Positions 14,848 to 23,539 of a stretch of DNA of 64,000 bases are shown here, piece by piece. This DNA is from JANMZO01 sp963763135 (lineage in GTDB: Bacteria; Actinomycetota; Acidimicrobiia; Acidimicrobiales; JANYDT01), in assembly GCA_963763135.1 (NCBI GenBank), contig CAVXNJ010000001.1, forward strand, positions 124,001 through 188,000, read 5' to 3'. How positions within the stretch are numbered: the first letter of the stretch is position 1; each line of letters opens with the position of its first letter. The notes below the pieces were generated by a model. That model saw only the letters and a list, made by a program, of their open reading frames with translations, did no database searches and had not been told where the DNA came from. Position numbers and translations under genes: made by a program.

Positions 14848-16545
14848 ATGAGTAGCCCCAACCATCCTGCGGAACTCACGTTTGAACACCACATGTCCGA
14901 CGCTGAGGCGTTGATGTGGAACGTCGAGAAAGATCCCTGGATGAACCCGAGCGGTGCGACGATCGCGATCGTCGACCGCCCGATCAATGCCGACGAGTTC
15001 CGCCACCGGATGCGCTACGCGGTGTCACGCATTCCTCGCCTCCGTCAACGGGTTGCACCGGCGCTGGGTCGCATGTCTCCGCCGTCGTGGGTACCCGATG
15101 AGGAGTTCGATTTCGATTTCCACGTCCGACACATTTCACTTCCGAAGCCCGGCACGATCGAGCAGCTCCACGCCCTCGGAGCGAGGTTGCTGGAGGACCC
15201 GTTCGACCGCACGCGTCCGCTGTGGCTCTTCGTGATCATCGACGGTCTTCACGACGGTCGCGGTGCGCTCTTCATGAAGATCCACCACACGATCTCCGAC
15301 GGCAAGGGCATGGTGCAGCTGGCCGAGGTGTACATGAACTTCGAGCGCCACGCGGCGCTTCCTCCAGCGGTCGATCTCAAGGCGATCATCGCCGCCGATG
15401 CCCGCCCGGCGGCGGAGGAATCGGCCGGTTCCAGCGACAAGTCCGACGAGAAGTCCGCCGGTCCAAGCACTCTCACACAGGCCGCCAACAGTTCGATCGG
15501 CCACCTGGTCCGTCGCCAGATCGGCATGGCTCGCCGAGTGGCCGGCGAGGTTGCGCTGTGGTCGTCGGATCTGAGCCGGGTGCAAGATGCCGGTTCGGGT
15601 CTGGTGCACGAGGTGAAGCAGGCGTTCGATCAGCTCGGTGGTTCGAGCGATGAGAACAGCGGTTCACCGCTGTGGAAGACGAGGTCGCGGCAACGCCATC
15701 TCGAAGCGCTCCGCGTTCCTCTCGCCGATGCGAAGTCGGCGGGTCGGGCCCTCGGCGGCTCGATCAACGACTTCTTCATGACCGGTGCCGTAAACGCGGC
15801 ATTGCGGTACCACGAGAAGCGCGGGGTAGCGGTCGACTCGTTGAACGTCTCGTTCGTGGTTTCCACAAAGACCGATTCCAGTTCGGGAGCGAACGCGTTC
15901 ACGCCGGTGCGGGTGAATTTTCCGGGGCAGCCGATGACGCCGGCCGAGCGGTTCGCCGTAGTAAGCGCGCTTATCGCCAAGGAACGATCCGAGGTGTCCG
16001 GCAGTGGACTGGTCGCCGATCTCGCCCGGGTCGCGAACCTGCTCCCCACGTCGACGGTGACCCGCTTCGCCAGGGCCCAGGCCGCCAAGCTCGACTTCGC
16101 GACCTCGAACCTCCCGGCCGCGCCGTTCCCGATGTACATCGGTGGCTCCCTGCTGTTGGAGTTGGCCACACTCGGCCCGGTGGCCGGCACTGCGTTCAAC
16201 CTGACGGCCATGTCCTACAACGGAAGCCTCGACATGGGCGTGCACATCGACCCGGCGGCCGTTGAAGATCCGGCTGATCTGAGGCGCTGCCTGGTCGATG
16301 CGTACGAGGAACTTCAGCAGGCCGCCGCCGGCCGAGCGGCCGGGGACACCGCACCGACGACGGCGAAGTCGTCCGTGAAGACGGCCAAGACCAAGGCACA
16401 ACCGTCGCGACCCGTGACCAAGGACGCCGCGGCGAAGAAGACCGCGGCGAAGAAGATCACGGCGAAGAAGACCACGGCGAAGAAGACCACGGCGAAGGCA
16501 GCGAAGCCACCAGCGAAAGCTGTGGCCAAGAAGCGGGCTAGGTAG
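14848..16545 (+). CDS. WS/DGAT-family wax ester synthase / diacylglycerol acyltransferase with Lys/Ala-rich tail
   Basis: 565 residues; usual members have about 450-480. The catalytic motif H-H-T-I-S-D-G is at 146-152 in the first CoA-dependent acyltransferase domain. The second half contains S-I-N-D-F-F-M-T-G-A, then N-V-S-F-V-V-S and S-N-L-P-A-A-P-F-P-M-Y, as expected. The enzyme makes triacylglycerol or wax esters from acyl-CoA at the membrane or lipid-droplet surface. After about residue 490 there is an extra Thr/Lys/Ala tail of about 70 residues, with repeated A-K-K-T units and a basic end K-K-R-A-R. This resembles histone H1 and the tails of mycobacterial HupB. It follows the HAD-PlsC gene by 88 bases. 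Confidence 0.9.
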   Translation: MSSPNHPAELTFEHHMSDAEALMWNVEKDPWMNPSGATIAIVDRPINADEFRHRMRYAVSRIPRLRQRVAPALGRMSPPSWVPDEEFDFDFHVRHISLPKPGTIEQLHALGARLLEDPFDRTRPLWLFVIIDGLHDGRGALFMKIHHTISDGKGMVQLAEVYMNFERHAALPPAVDLKAIIAADARPAAEESAGSSDKSDEKSAGPSTLTQAANSSIGHLVRRQIGMARRVAGEVALWSSDLSRVQDAGSGLVHEVKQAFDQLGGSSDENSGSPLWKTRSRQRHLEALRVPLADAKSAGRALGGSINDFFMTGAVNAALRYHEKRGVAVDSLNVSFVVSTKTDSSSGANAFTPVRVNFPGQPMTPAERFAVVSALIAKERSEVSGSGLVADLARVANLLPTSTVTRFARAQAAKLDFATSNLPAAPFPMYIGGSLLLELATLGPVAGTAFNLTAMSYNGSLDMGVHIDPAAVEDPADLRRCLVDAYEELQQAAAGRAAGDTAPTTAKSSVKTAKTKAQPSRPVTKDAAAKKTAAKKITAKKTTAKKTTAKAAKPPAKAVAKKRAR

Positions 16546-16759
16546 GGCGCTCCCGTTGCGTCGCTAGTGGTCTGTCGCTCAATTGAGTATGGGGGATTGC
16601 GAGCCATGGTTCGGGGAGGGCAAGTTCTGCGCACCGACCTGCTTCGCAGTCCTGCGGGACACAGAAGACCCCACTGGCTTTACCCCAATAGGGTCGCCGA
16701 GGACGCAGCCATCGTCGAAGCTGGCCACAAGCCCACCGTGCGAAATGGGCGACGGACCA
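16546..16759. other. Convergent intergenic region with no recognised feature
   Basis: 214 bases between the WS/DGAT stop and the M28-like stop. I see no coding frame, RNA gene or clear terminator hairpin. Confidence 0.4.
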
Positions 16760-17863
16760 CTAGTTCGCGAGCGCGACTACGAACTTCGCTGCTCCCGCAG
16801 CCGTGGCGACGACCGAGTCGACGTCGACAGCATGTGGCCATCGATCACCGGGAAGGTGGAACAGCGGGTTGGTCCCGACCAGCGTCAGGTACCGGCCGCC
16901 GGCGATATGAATATCCCTGGTCTCGCCGTTCGGCACCGCGCCGTCGGGCGCAATCACGACACCCGGGCGTCCGGCCGCATCCAGTTCGCCGGCCATCGAG
17001 GTGCGAAGGTCCGCACTCGACGACTGGATGATCAAGCGTCCCTCGGATGCGCCGATATTCGCCCCGAAATGCACCCACGTTGCGCCGCCTGGCTGTTCCC
17101 AACCGGGTCGTTGGGCCAAGAACTCGTCGAGCCCAATGTGGCCCAACTCGTGGCCCGTGTTGGCGGTCATCACGACGGTCTGCCGTGGCGGTGCAGCCAT
17201 AAGTGCGCGTAGCACTTCGAGCCAGCACACCAGTCCGCCTCCACGCTCGGCCGTTGACTGCCACCATGAACTGCGGGGTGTCATGACGACCAACGGCTGC
17301 GGCGACGGGTCCGAGCCGGGGATCCTCACGACCACGTTGCGGGCGACGGCCGAAGTCCGCCGGCTCGTGATCGTGACACGACGGACTACTCCATTGACGA
17401 CTCGATCCCGGTTGTTACTCGATACCTGGAGCACCGGACGACCAAACGGTTTCGTGAACGACTCGGCGTTCAACAGCGCGAGCCCCGGGCGCTCGCCGGT
17501 CGTCACGACAACGAAGACCTCGGTATCGGCTTGCGTCCGCTGCTCGCGAAACTCGCTGCTGTAGACCGCGAACGGCGGGGCCTCGATGACCCGGACCGAA
17601 TTGGTCCCTGCAGGATCGGTGTCGGGCGAGTCGAACATCTTCACGCCTTCGATCCGCACTCCGTCTACTTCAACGTACGCCTCGACCGGATCGACCCGCT
17701 CCACTTCGAAGGTTTCGAATGCAACCTGGGCTCCCAGCCGCTCCGCTTCGGCCGCGAGCCAGTCAGCGCCGGCGTCGTCGCCCGAGGTCGCAGTTCGGTG
17801 GATGCCCTGGCCGTCCCATGCGCGCAACCAGGAGGTCGCTCGTTCCCAACGCTCCGAAGTCAT
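16760..17863 (-). CDS. M28-like zinc peptidase homologue with incomplete metal site
   Basis: 367 residues. The overall plan is that of M28 aminopeptidases: an N-terminal protease-associated-like insert, a central strand V-V-R-I-P-G-S, a segment T-G-H-E-L-G-H-I-G-L-D-E-F-L that corresponds to the E-E motif helix, and a C-terminal F-H-L-P-G-D-R-W-P-H-A-V-D like the Y-H-x-x-x-D motif. The first metal-binding loop, normally H-x-D, reads V-M-T-P-R-S-S-W-W here, so a key His and Asp are missing. It may be a non-peptidase member, bind one metal, or act as a binding protein. It is divergent from an MFS transporter. Confidence 0.6.
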   Translation of the reverse strand: MTSERWERATSWLRAWDGQGIHRTATSGDDAGADWLAAEAERLGAQVAFETFEVERVDPVEAYVEVDGVRIEGVKMFDSPDTDPAGTNSVRVIEAPPFAVYSSEFREQRTQADTEVFVVVTTGERPGLALLNAESFTKPFGRPVLQVSSNNRDRVVNGVVRRVTITSRRTSAVARNVVVRIPGSDPSPQPLVVMTPRSSWWQSTAERGGGLVCWLEVLRALMAAPPRQTVVMTANTGHELGHIGLDEFLAQRPGWEQPGGATWVHFGANIGASEGRLIIQSSSADLRTSMAGELDAAGRPGVVIAPDGAVPNGETRDIHIAGGRYLTLVGTNPLFHLPGDRWPHAVDVDSVVATAAGAAKFVVALAN

Positions 17864-17979
17864 GCGACCATTCTCCCCGGTCCGTAGACGCCACCCAAAT
17901 CCAGCTCCAAGATACTATGCGCGCAGAGTGTCCGGTCGGGCTGGGACAATTTCGGGGCGTCGCGATAGCCTGCCCGGCG

Positions 17980-19281
17980 ATGCCACCTCCAGCCACGCGG
18001 GTCCTACCAAGCCATCGGTTCTACGGGTGGTACATAGCGATCGCCTGCCTGATCATGCAGTTCGTCACCGTAGGCGTGGGGTACTACGGCCTTCAGGTGT
18101 TCCTGAAACCGCTGCGCGACGAGCACGGCTGGTCGGGCTCGATCGTCAGCACGGCCAGCGGGTTCTTCTTCGCCGTGGCCGGGTTGTCGAGCTACGTCGT
18201 CGGCCGTTTTCTCGATCGGATGGGGCCGATCCGATTCCTCTACGCAGGCACGATATTCATCAGCATCGGCACGATCGGCCTGGGGTTCGTTCACGCGATC
18301 TGGCAGCTGTTTGCGTGTTACGCAATCATGGCCATCGCCTTCGGTGGGGGCGGCGGCGTTGCCGTGAGCTCGCTCTTGACCAAATGGTTCATCGGCCGGA
18401 GGGCGCAGGCCATTGCTCTCTCCTCGACGGGCGTGTCGATGGGCGGTGCCGTCCTCGTTCCGCTCGGTACCTCGCTGATCGCCCACGGCGGTCTCCGACA
18501 CGGCGCCCCCATTCTCGGCATCATGGTCGCCTTGGTCGCGTTGCCCGTAATCTGGGCCGTCATCGCCGACACCCCGGAATCGATGGGGCTGTTCCCCGAC
18601 GGCACCGACGAAGCGACCGCAATCGAGCGCAAGCAGAGTTCCGCTGTCGGTCAGTACACGGCGTGGACGAGGGCCGAAGCGGCGCGCACCATTCCGTTCT
18701 GGGCGATCCTTCTCGGATTCGGCCTTGCTCTGGCCGCGCAGACCGGCGTGCTCATTCACCAGCTCGCGTTCCTACAGGGGAAGGGTCAGCTCGGGTCACG
18801 TTCCGTCGCCGCGTTCGCAGTGACGACCACGACCCTCGGTTCCATCGTGGCCCGCCTGATCGTCGGCAGCTTCGCCGACCGGGCCAACAAGGTTCGCCTT
18901 GCCGTCTTCTTCATCGGGCTGCAAGCCGCAACGGCGATGAGCTACACGATGTTGCATTCGAAGGTCGGTCTCTACATTGCCGCGTTGGTCTTCGGCTTCA
19001 CGGTCGGCAATGTGTTCATGCTTCAGGCGCTCGTGACGGGCGAGGTTTTCGGCATGGTTAGCTACGGCGCGATCTACGGCGTCGTGTCGCTCGCCGGCTC
19101 CCTGGGCTCCGCGGTCGGGCTGTTCTTCACCGGCTGGGCCCTCGACGCGTCCGGCGGCTACACCACGCCCTTCCGGGTGTTGGCGGGCGTCAACGCTCTA
19201 GCCGCCGTGGTCATCTCGTTCGCCCGAATGCCCGCGGTCGCCCGGAAGTCCAGCCGGGCAACAGTCCTGGAGTCGGCATAA
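17980..19281 (+). CDS. MFS transporter (monocarboxylate/oxalate-type)
   Basis: 433 residues from the ATG at 17980, with 12 predicted membrane segments. The N-terminus F-Y-G-W-Y-I-A-I-A-C-L-I and then L-Q-V-F-L-K-P-L-R-D-E-H-G-W-S is the signature of the MCT/OFA-like MFS group. The loop between segments 2 and 3 has V-G-R-F-L-D-R-M-G-P-I-R. The central cytoplasmic loop (about 200-225) is charged. In-frame ATGs exist upstream (17917) but give an unlikely basic extension. It probably imports an organic acid; the substrate is unknown. It diverges from the M28-like gene over 116 bases. Confidence 0.88.
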   Translation: MPPPATRVLPSHRFYGWYIAIACLIMQFVTVGVGYYGLQVFLKPLRDEHGWSGSIVSTASGFFFAVAGLSSYVVGRFLDRMGPIRFLYAGTIFISIGTIGLGFVHAIWQLFACYAIMAIAFGGGGGVAVSSLLTKWFIGRRAQAIALSSTGVSMGGAVLVPLGTSLIAHGGLRHGAPILGIMVALVALPVIWAVIADTPESMGLFPDGTDEATAIERKQSSAVGQYTAWTRAEAARTIPFWAILLGFGLALAAQTGVLIHQLAFLQGKGQLGSRSVAAFAVTTTTLGSIVARLIVGSFADRANKVRLAVFFIGLQAATAMSYTMLHSKVGLYIAALVFGFTVGNVFMLQALVTGEVFGMVSYGAIYGVVSLAGSLGSAVGLFFTGWALDASGGYTTPFRVLAGVNALAAVVISFARMPAVARKSSRATVLESA

Positions 19282-19339
19282 CCGGGCACGAAACTACGAA
19301 TCCACTTCGACGTCGTGGATCGCGAGTTCATATGTGCAC

Positions 19340-21334
19340 TTATAGTTTTTCGCTGAACACAATCTCGACCGGCTCGACCTTATCCGCCAGTTCGAATCCG
19401 AAGACCCGGGAGTAGAAGTACAGCTCGGCGGTGATGCAGCGAATTATGTTCTTGGCGATGCGGAACCCGTGCTGCTCGCCTTCGAAGGGAAGATAGGCGT
19501 GGGGCACGCCCTTCGCCTTCAATGCGGCGACGATCATCTCCGACTGGGCGGGTGGCACGACTTCGTCTTCGAGACCCTGAAACACGATCAGCGGTTTGTC
19601 GAAGCCGTCGACGTGACTCAACGGTGAGCGTTCGGTGTAGATCGCTTCGGCGGCGGGATAGGGGCCGACCAGACCGTCGAGGTAGCGAGACTCGAACTTA
19701 TGGGTGTCGCGGGCCAACGCTCCGAGATCGGCCACCCCGAAGAGGTTCGCTCCGGCTTGGAATGTGTCGCGGGTCGCGAGGGCGGCCAACACGGTGAATC
19801 CGCCGGCGCTGCCACCTCGGATGGCAAGGCGGGCGGGATCAACGAGATGCTGCTCGGCCAACCAGGTAGCTGCGGCGCAAGCATCGTCGACATCGACGAT
19901 GCCCCATGCGTCATCGAGCAGCCGACGGAACTTTCGGCCGTACCCCGTACTTCCGCCGTAGTCGACGTCAACCACGGCGAAACCTCGGCTGGTCCAGAAC
20001 TGCACGCCGAGATTGAACGACGCACTCGCTTCACTCGTCGGTCCACCGTGAATCATGACGACAAGCGGCGGAAGCTCGCCATCGACCCCGGCCAGCTCCT
20101 CACCGTCGACGACGCCGGTCGGCGGATAGAACCAGCCGTGCGCCACCCGTCCAGAAGCGGAGGGAAACGTGATGTGCCGGGGAATGGCGATCCCACGGGA
20201 GTCGAGGTCCAGCTCACGAGCCGGGTAGAGCACCGTCGCCGGAGCTCGACCATCGGAGGGTGCCGACACCGCATAGCTCACCACCTCTGGTTCGGTCGTG
20301 AACGACCGGGCAATCGTGATCACCTGTCCGTTGCTCCATCGCAGTTGGCCGAGTCCCAGACCATCGACGAGCAGATCCTGCGTCTGTGCGTCGGGCCAGA
20401 CCCCGACCAAGTGGCAGCCCTGCTCATCGGAGTAGGTCATCCAGACGGCGCCATCGTCGGCGACGACATATCTCGATTGGCCGAAGACCCATGCCGGCTG
20501 GCCGATCTCGGCATCCACCGGATGGAGTGGCTGAAGGTCGTCGACTCCGTTCACACGGTAGACGTTCCACCAGTCCGATCGATCGGATACCACATAGAGC
20601 GCCGCGTCGGGACCCCACTCCGGTTGAACGACCGACTCCCCCGGCAGTCCTGCGACCCGCCGAGCATTATCGGCGCGCATAGCATTTCCCTTACCAGAGA
20701 GGTCCGCCACCCAGAGTTCCGTGGAGTCCCAGGGCATGTTCGGGTGATTCCACTGCAGCCACGCCAATTGCGCACCGTCACGACTAACGCGCGGTGCGGC
20801 GACAAAGTCGGGTCCGCTGACCAAGACGGCCGGAGCGCTTGGCTCGGCGTCGCCGATAGCGGCAAACGCCACAACCTCGTTGGTGACGTCGTGCGGATCA
20901 GTCGCGCTGTGGGTCTCCCGGACACAGACGACCGTCGCGCCATCTGGCGTCACGACGCCGTCGGCGTAGCGGAAGCCATGCGGGTGCGGCGGTTCAGGGC
21001 TGAGGGCCACCAACGTGCCGTCGGCATCGGACCGGTAGACCCGTTGATCGGCCCACGAGTTCGAGAACACCGAACCGTTCTTCACCCACCACGGGGCGCC
21101 GCCGTATTCGTGTACCCGGGTTCGGGCGTTGAACCCATCGGGTAGGGCATCGACGACGGATCCATCAGCGTCACGCCGCACCACCTGCTGTCGACCGCCC
21201 TGGTCCGGCCGCGATTGCGACCACCAGACGGTGCCGCCTTCCGCATGCACATCGGAGGGGAGCGCTGCGCCCGTCACGAGCAGCTCAGCCGGAATCGGGG
21301 AAGGCCAGGAACCAAACGCAGCACGCTTTGTCAT
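19340..21334 (-). CDS. S9 family peptidase (prolyl oligopeptidase / acylaminoacyl peptidase)
   Basis: 664 residues from the ATG at 21334. The N-terminal beta-propeller (about 30-390) has W-repeat blades. The C-terminal alpha/beta hydrolase has M-I-H-G-G-P-T-S, the nucleophile motif R-G-G-S-A-G-G-F (Ser about 507), the Asp in G-L-E-D-E-V-V-P (about 588) and the His in G-E-Q-H-G-F (about 619). It would cleave short peptides or acyl-peptides in the cytoplasm; no signal peptide is present. The promoter region upstream holds two tandem palindromes at 21391-21514. Confidence 0.92.
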   Translation of the reverse strand: MTKRAAFGSWPSPIPAELLVTGAALPSDVHAEGGTVWWSQSRPDQGGRQQVVRRDADGSVVDALPDGFNARTRVHEYGGAPWWVKNGSVFSNSWADQRVYRSDADGTLVALSPEPPHPHGFRYADGVVTPDGATVVCVRETHSATDPHDVTNEVVAFAAIGDAEPSAPAVLVSGPDFVAAPRVSRDGAQLAWLQWNHPNMPWDSTELWVADLSGKGNAMRADNARRVAGLPGESVVQPEWGPDAALYVVSDRSDWWNVYRVNGVDDLQPLHPVDAEIGQPAWVFGQSRYVVADDGAVWMTYSDEQGCHLVGVWPDAQTQDLLVDGLGLGQLRWSNGQVITIARSFTTEPEVVSYAVSAPSDGRAPATVLYPARELDLDSRGIAIPRHITFPSASGRVAHGWFYPPTGVVDGEELAGVDGELPPLVVMIHGGPTSEASASFNLGVQFWTSRGFAVVDVDYGGSTGYGRKFRRLLDDAWGIVDVDDACAAATWLAEQHLVDPARLAIRGGSAGGFTVLAALATRDTFQAGANLFGVADLGALARDTHKFESRYLDGLVGPYPAAEAIYTERSPLSHVDGFDKPLIVFQGLEDEVVPPAQSEMIVAALKAKGVPHAYLPFEGEQHGFRIAKNIIRCITAELYFYSRVFGFELADKVEPVEIVFSEKL

Positions 21335-21390
21335 GGACGAAGGATACCCACCCAACGCCGCACTCATTCAGCCCCGTCCGCTCCGACCAG

Positions 21391-21441
21391 CGACGTTTGG
21401 ATGTTTGTGTCCGCTCAGCGCGTAAATACATCCAAACGTCG
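21391..21441. repeat. Intergenic palindromic element, copy A
   Basis: Perfect 14-bp arms (cgacgtttggatgt at 21391-21404, its complement at 21428-21441) around a 23-base loop containing the core tgtgtccgctcagc. Near-identical to the copy at 21464. It lies between the SMR gene stop and the S9 peptidase start, both on the minus strand. No T run follows, so it is not a standard terminator. Confidence 0.85.
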
Positions 21442-21463
21442 AACAACACGTCCGCCCCCAGCG

Positions 21464-21514
21464 CGACGTTTGGATGTTTGTGTTCACTCAGCGCGTAAAT
21501 ACATCCAAACGTCG
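21464..21514. repeat. Intergenic palindromic element, copy B
   Basis: Same 14-bp arms as copy A. The loop differs at only two bases (tgtgttcactcagc core). The 73-base period between copies indicates a tandem duplication of one hairpin unit. It starts 27 bases after the SMR stop in the direction of transcription, so it may protect the 3' end of that mRNA. Confidence 0.85.
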
Positions 21515-21540
21515 GGGGGACTGTCGGCCGCGGCTTAGTG

Positions 21541-21843
21541 TTACAGACGGACCAGGGCGACGCCGGCAATGACCACTGCCATGCCTAAGGCCTGCCGGGC
21601 CGAGATGTGGTCTCCGAGCAGGAATGCACCAATGAGGATCGTGATGAGGGCTTCGAGGCCCAGGCTGACCATGATCGCAAACGACGTGCTCTCAGCGGTT
21701 ACCGCCTTGGTCAGAAGCCCGGCTCCGATCAGGAACCAGAGCACCACCATCATCGTCGGAAGCATCCGGGTGAGCCCCTGCGATGACTTCATGAACGCCG
21801 CCCCGATGCTGAAGGCAAACGAACCCCCGATGATCAACGCCAT
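21541..21843 (-). CDS. SMR (small multidrug resistance) family membrane protein
   Basis: 100 residues from the ATG at 21843, the usual SMR size, with four hydrophobic segments. The pattern F-S-I-G-A-A-F-M-K-S-S-Q-G-L-T-R-x-x-P-T-x-x matches SMR segment 1 and the following loop. G-L-E-A-L-I-T-I-L-I-G-A-F-L-L-G-D matches segment 3 and the G-E/D loop. The membrane Glu that binds substrate and proton in EmrE (E14) is replaced by Phe in this alignment (A-F-S-I-G against A-E-V-I-G). So it may not be a proton-coupled exporter. A longer in-frame extension upstream is not hydrophobic and is unlikely. It diverges from L-serine ammonia-lyase. Confidence 0.75.
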   Translation of the reverse strand: MALIIGGSFAFSIGAAFMKSSQGLTRMLPTMMVVLWFLIGAGLLTKAVTAESTSFAIMVSLGLEALITILIGAFLLGDHISARQALGMAVVIAGVALVRL

Positions 21844-22071
21844 TGTGGACCCCCGTCGCTCAGCGATTTCACTTGCCGGTTGCTCGGACCGCTCCGTCGT
21901 GTCTCGTTCATGGATCCCATGGTCATGGATTCCGACGGAAGACACCCCCGTGCGCACACGGAAAACCGCAAACTCGCTTGTCGTCATGGCCCGGCTTACG
22001 GACGGGCCCGGCGAAACGTTCACGTCCACGACGCGTACCGCCAACGACATCGGTCCCCTAAGGTTGAACCC

Positions 22072-23463
22072 ATGGCCGTAAGCGTGTTTGACCTCTTCAA
22101 GATCGGGATCGGACCCTCCAGTTCGCACACCGTCGGCCCCATGCGTGCAGCCCGCATGTTCGCCGAAGGGCTGTCGCACTCCGACTCATTTGACCGGGTA
22201 GAACGGATACACACCGAGCTCTACGGGTCGCTCGGAGCCACCGGAAAAGGACACGGCACCGACAAAGCGATCCTTTTGGGCCTCGAAGGCAACGACCCCG
22301 AGACGGTCGCCATCGAAGAAATCGCCACCCGTCTCGAAACCATCCGGACCACCTCCACCCTGAGCGTCGCCGGTGCGAAAGCCATCGCCTTCTCCGAGCC
22401 CGACGACCTCGTCTTCAACCGCCGCGATACGCTGCCGTTTCATTCCAATGGGATGACGTTCACCGCCTTCGACGGCCGGGGCGAGGCGCTCAAGACCCGA
22501 ACCTTCTATTCGGTGGGTGGCGGGTTCGTCGTGTCGGATGAGGTCGCCCAGGATGGGGAACTGCAGCGCAAGATCGTCCCCGACGACACCCTTCTCCCAC
22601 TCCCCTTCCACAGCGGAGAGGAACTTCTGGAGATCACGAACCGGGAGAACTGCTCCATCGCCGACGTCATGCGTCGCAACGAACGGCATTGGCGCACCGA
22701 CACCGAGATCGACGCCGGGTTGCTTCGGATCTGGAAGGTCATGCAGGAATGTGCCGAGCGAGGGATTGCCACCGACGGTGTACTGCCCGGCTTCTTCCAG
22801 GTCAAGCGGCGAGCCGCCGGCCTGCACGCCCGACTGCTCGCCGATCCCCAGGCCGCCTTCCGCGATCCGATGGTCGTGATGGATTGGGTGAACCTCTACG
22901 CGCTTGCGGTGAACGAGGAGAACGCAGCAGGCGGGCGGGTGGTTACCGCGCCGACCAACGGAGCAGCCGGGATCATTCCGGCCGTGATGCATTACTATGC
23001 GCGCTTTGTAAATGGGGCGAACGAGCAGGGGATCATCGACTTCCTGCTCACCGCCGGCGCGATCGGCATCCTCTACAAGGAGAACGCGTCGATCTCCGGT
23101 GCTGAAGTCGGGTGCCAGGGTGAAGTCGGTGTTGCGTGTTCGATGGCCGCCGGGGCGCTCTGCGCAGCACTCGGCGGCACCGCGGAGCAGGCCGAGAACG
23201 CCGCCGAAATCGGGATGGAACACCACCTGGGTCTCACGTGCGACCCGGTCGGTGGGCTGGTGCAGATTCCGTGCATCGAGCGCAACGCCATCGCGTCGGT
23301 CAAGGCCATCAACGCGGCCCGCATGGCCCTGTGGGGCGACGGCACGCATTTCGTAAGCCTCGACAAGGTCATCAAGACCATGCGCGAGACCGGCGCCGAC
23401 ATGAAGACGAAGTACAAGGAAACCTCGCGGGGCGGACTCGCGGTGAACATCGTCGAGTGCTGA
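22072..23463 (+). CDS. sdaA: L-serine ammonia-lyase, iron-sulfur dependent, single-chain
   Basis: 463 residues from the ATG at 22072 (M-A-V-S-V-F-D-L-F-K-I-G-I-G-P-S-S-S-H-T), the canonical SdaA start. A further in-frame start 192 bases upstream would add non-family sequence. The substrate-binding S-S-S-H-T-V-G-P-M is at about 15-23. Cys ligands of the catalytic [4Fe-4S] cluster lie in G-A-E-V-G-C-Q (about 348), in L-T-C-D-P-V-G-G (about 390) and in Q-I-P-C-I-E-R-N (about 401). It converts L-serine to pyruvate and ammonia. No partner gene is needed in the single-chain type. Confidence 0.95.
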   Translation: MAVSVFDLFKIGIGPSSSHTVGPMRAARMFAEGLSHSDSFDRVERIHTELYGSLGATGKGHGTDKAILLGLEGNDPETVAIEEIATRLETIRTTSTLSVAGAKAIAFSEPDDLVFNRRDTLPFHSNGMTFTAFDGRGEALKTRTFYSVGGGFVVSDEVAQDGELQRKIVPDDTLLPLPFHSGEELLEITNRENCSIADVMRRNERHWRTDTEIDAGLLRIWKVMQECAERGIATDGVLPGFFQVKRRAAGLHARLLADPQAAFRDPMVVMDWVNLYALAVNEENAAGGRVVTAPTNGAAGIIPAVMHYYARFVNGANEQGIIDFLLTAGAIGILYKENASISGAEVGCQGEVGVACSMAAGALCAALGGTAEQAENAAEIGMEHHLGLTCDPVGGLVQIPCIERNAIASVKAINAARMALWGDGTHFVSLDKVIKTMRETGADMKTKYKETSRGGLAVNIVEC

Positions 23464-23539
23464 GCCCACAACCGAGCCGCTCCCGCCACGGAGCCACTTC
23501 AGGCTCGAACCGTCGGCCCGGTTCGGGTACCGTGCCTTC

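Noticed and set aside
16546..16759. tRNA or other structured RNA gene
   Set aside because: No T-loop consensus or cloverleaf could be traced here or in other gaps of the window.
21391..21514. CRISPR-like array
   Set aside because: Only two units, each itself a palindrome with arms of one sequence; no spacers and no cas genes.
21844..22071. Guanidine riboswitch upstream of the SMR gene
   Set aside because: I see none of the conserved guanidine-aptamer motifs, and the SMR protein lacks the Gdx signature residues.
21844..22179. N-terminal extension of the SMR protein
   Set aside because: Not hydrophobic, overlaps the divergent sdaA start, and the remaining 100 residues are a full SMR protein.
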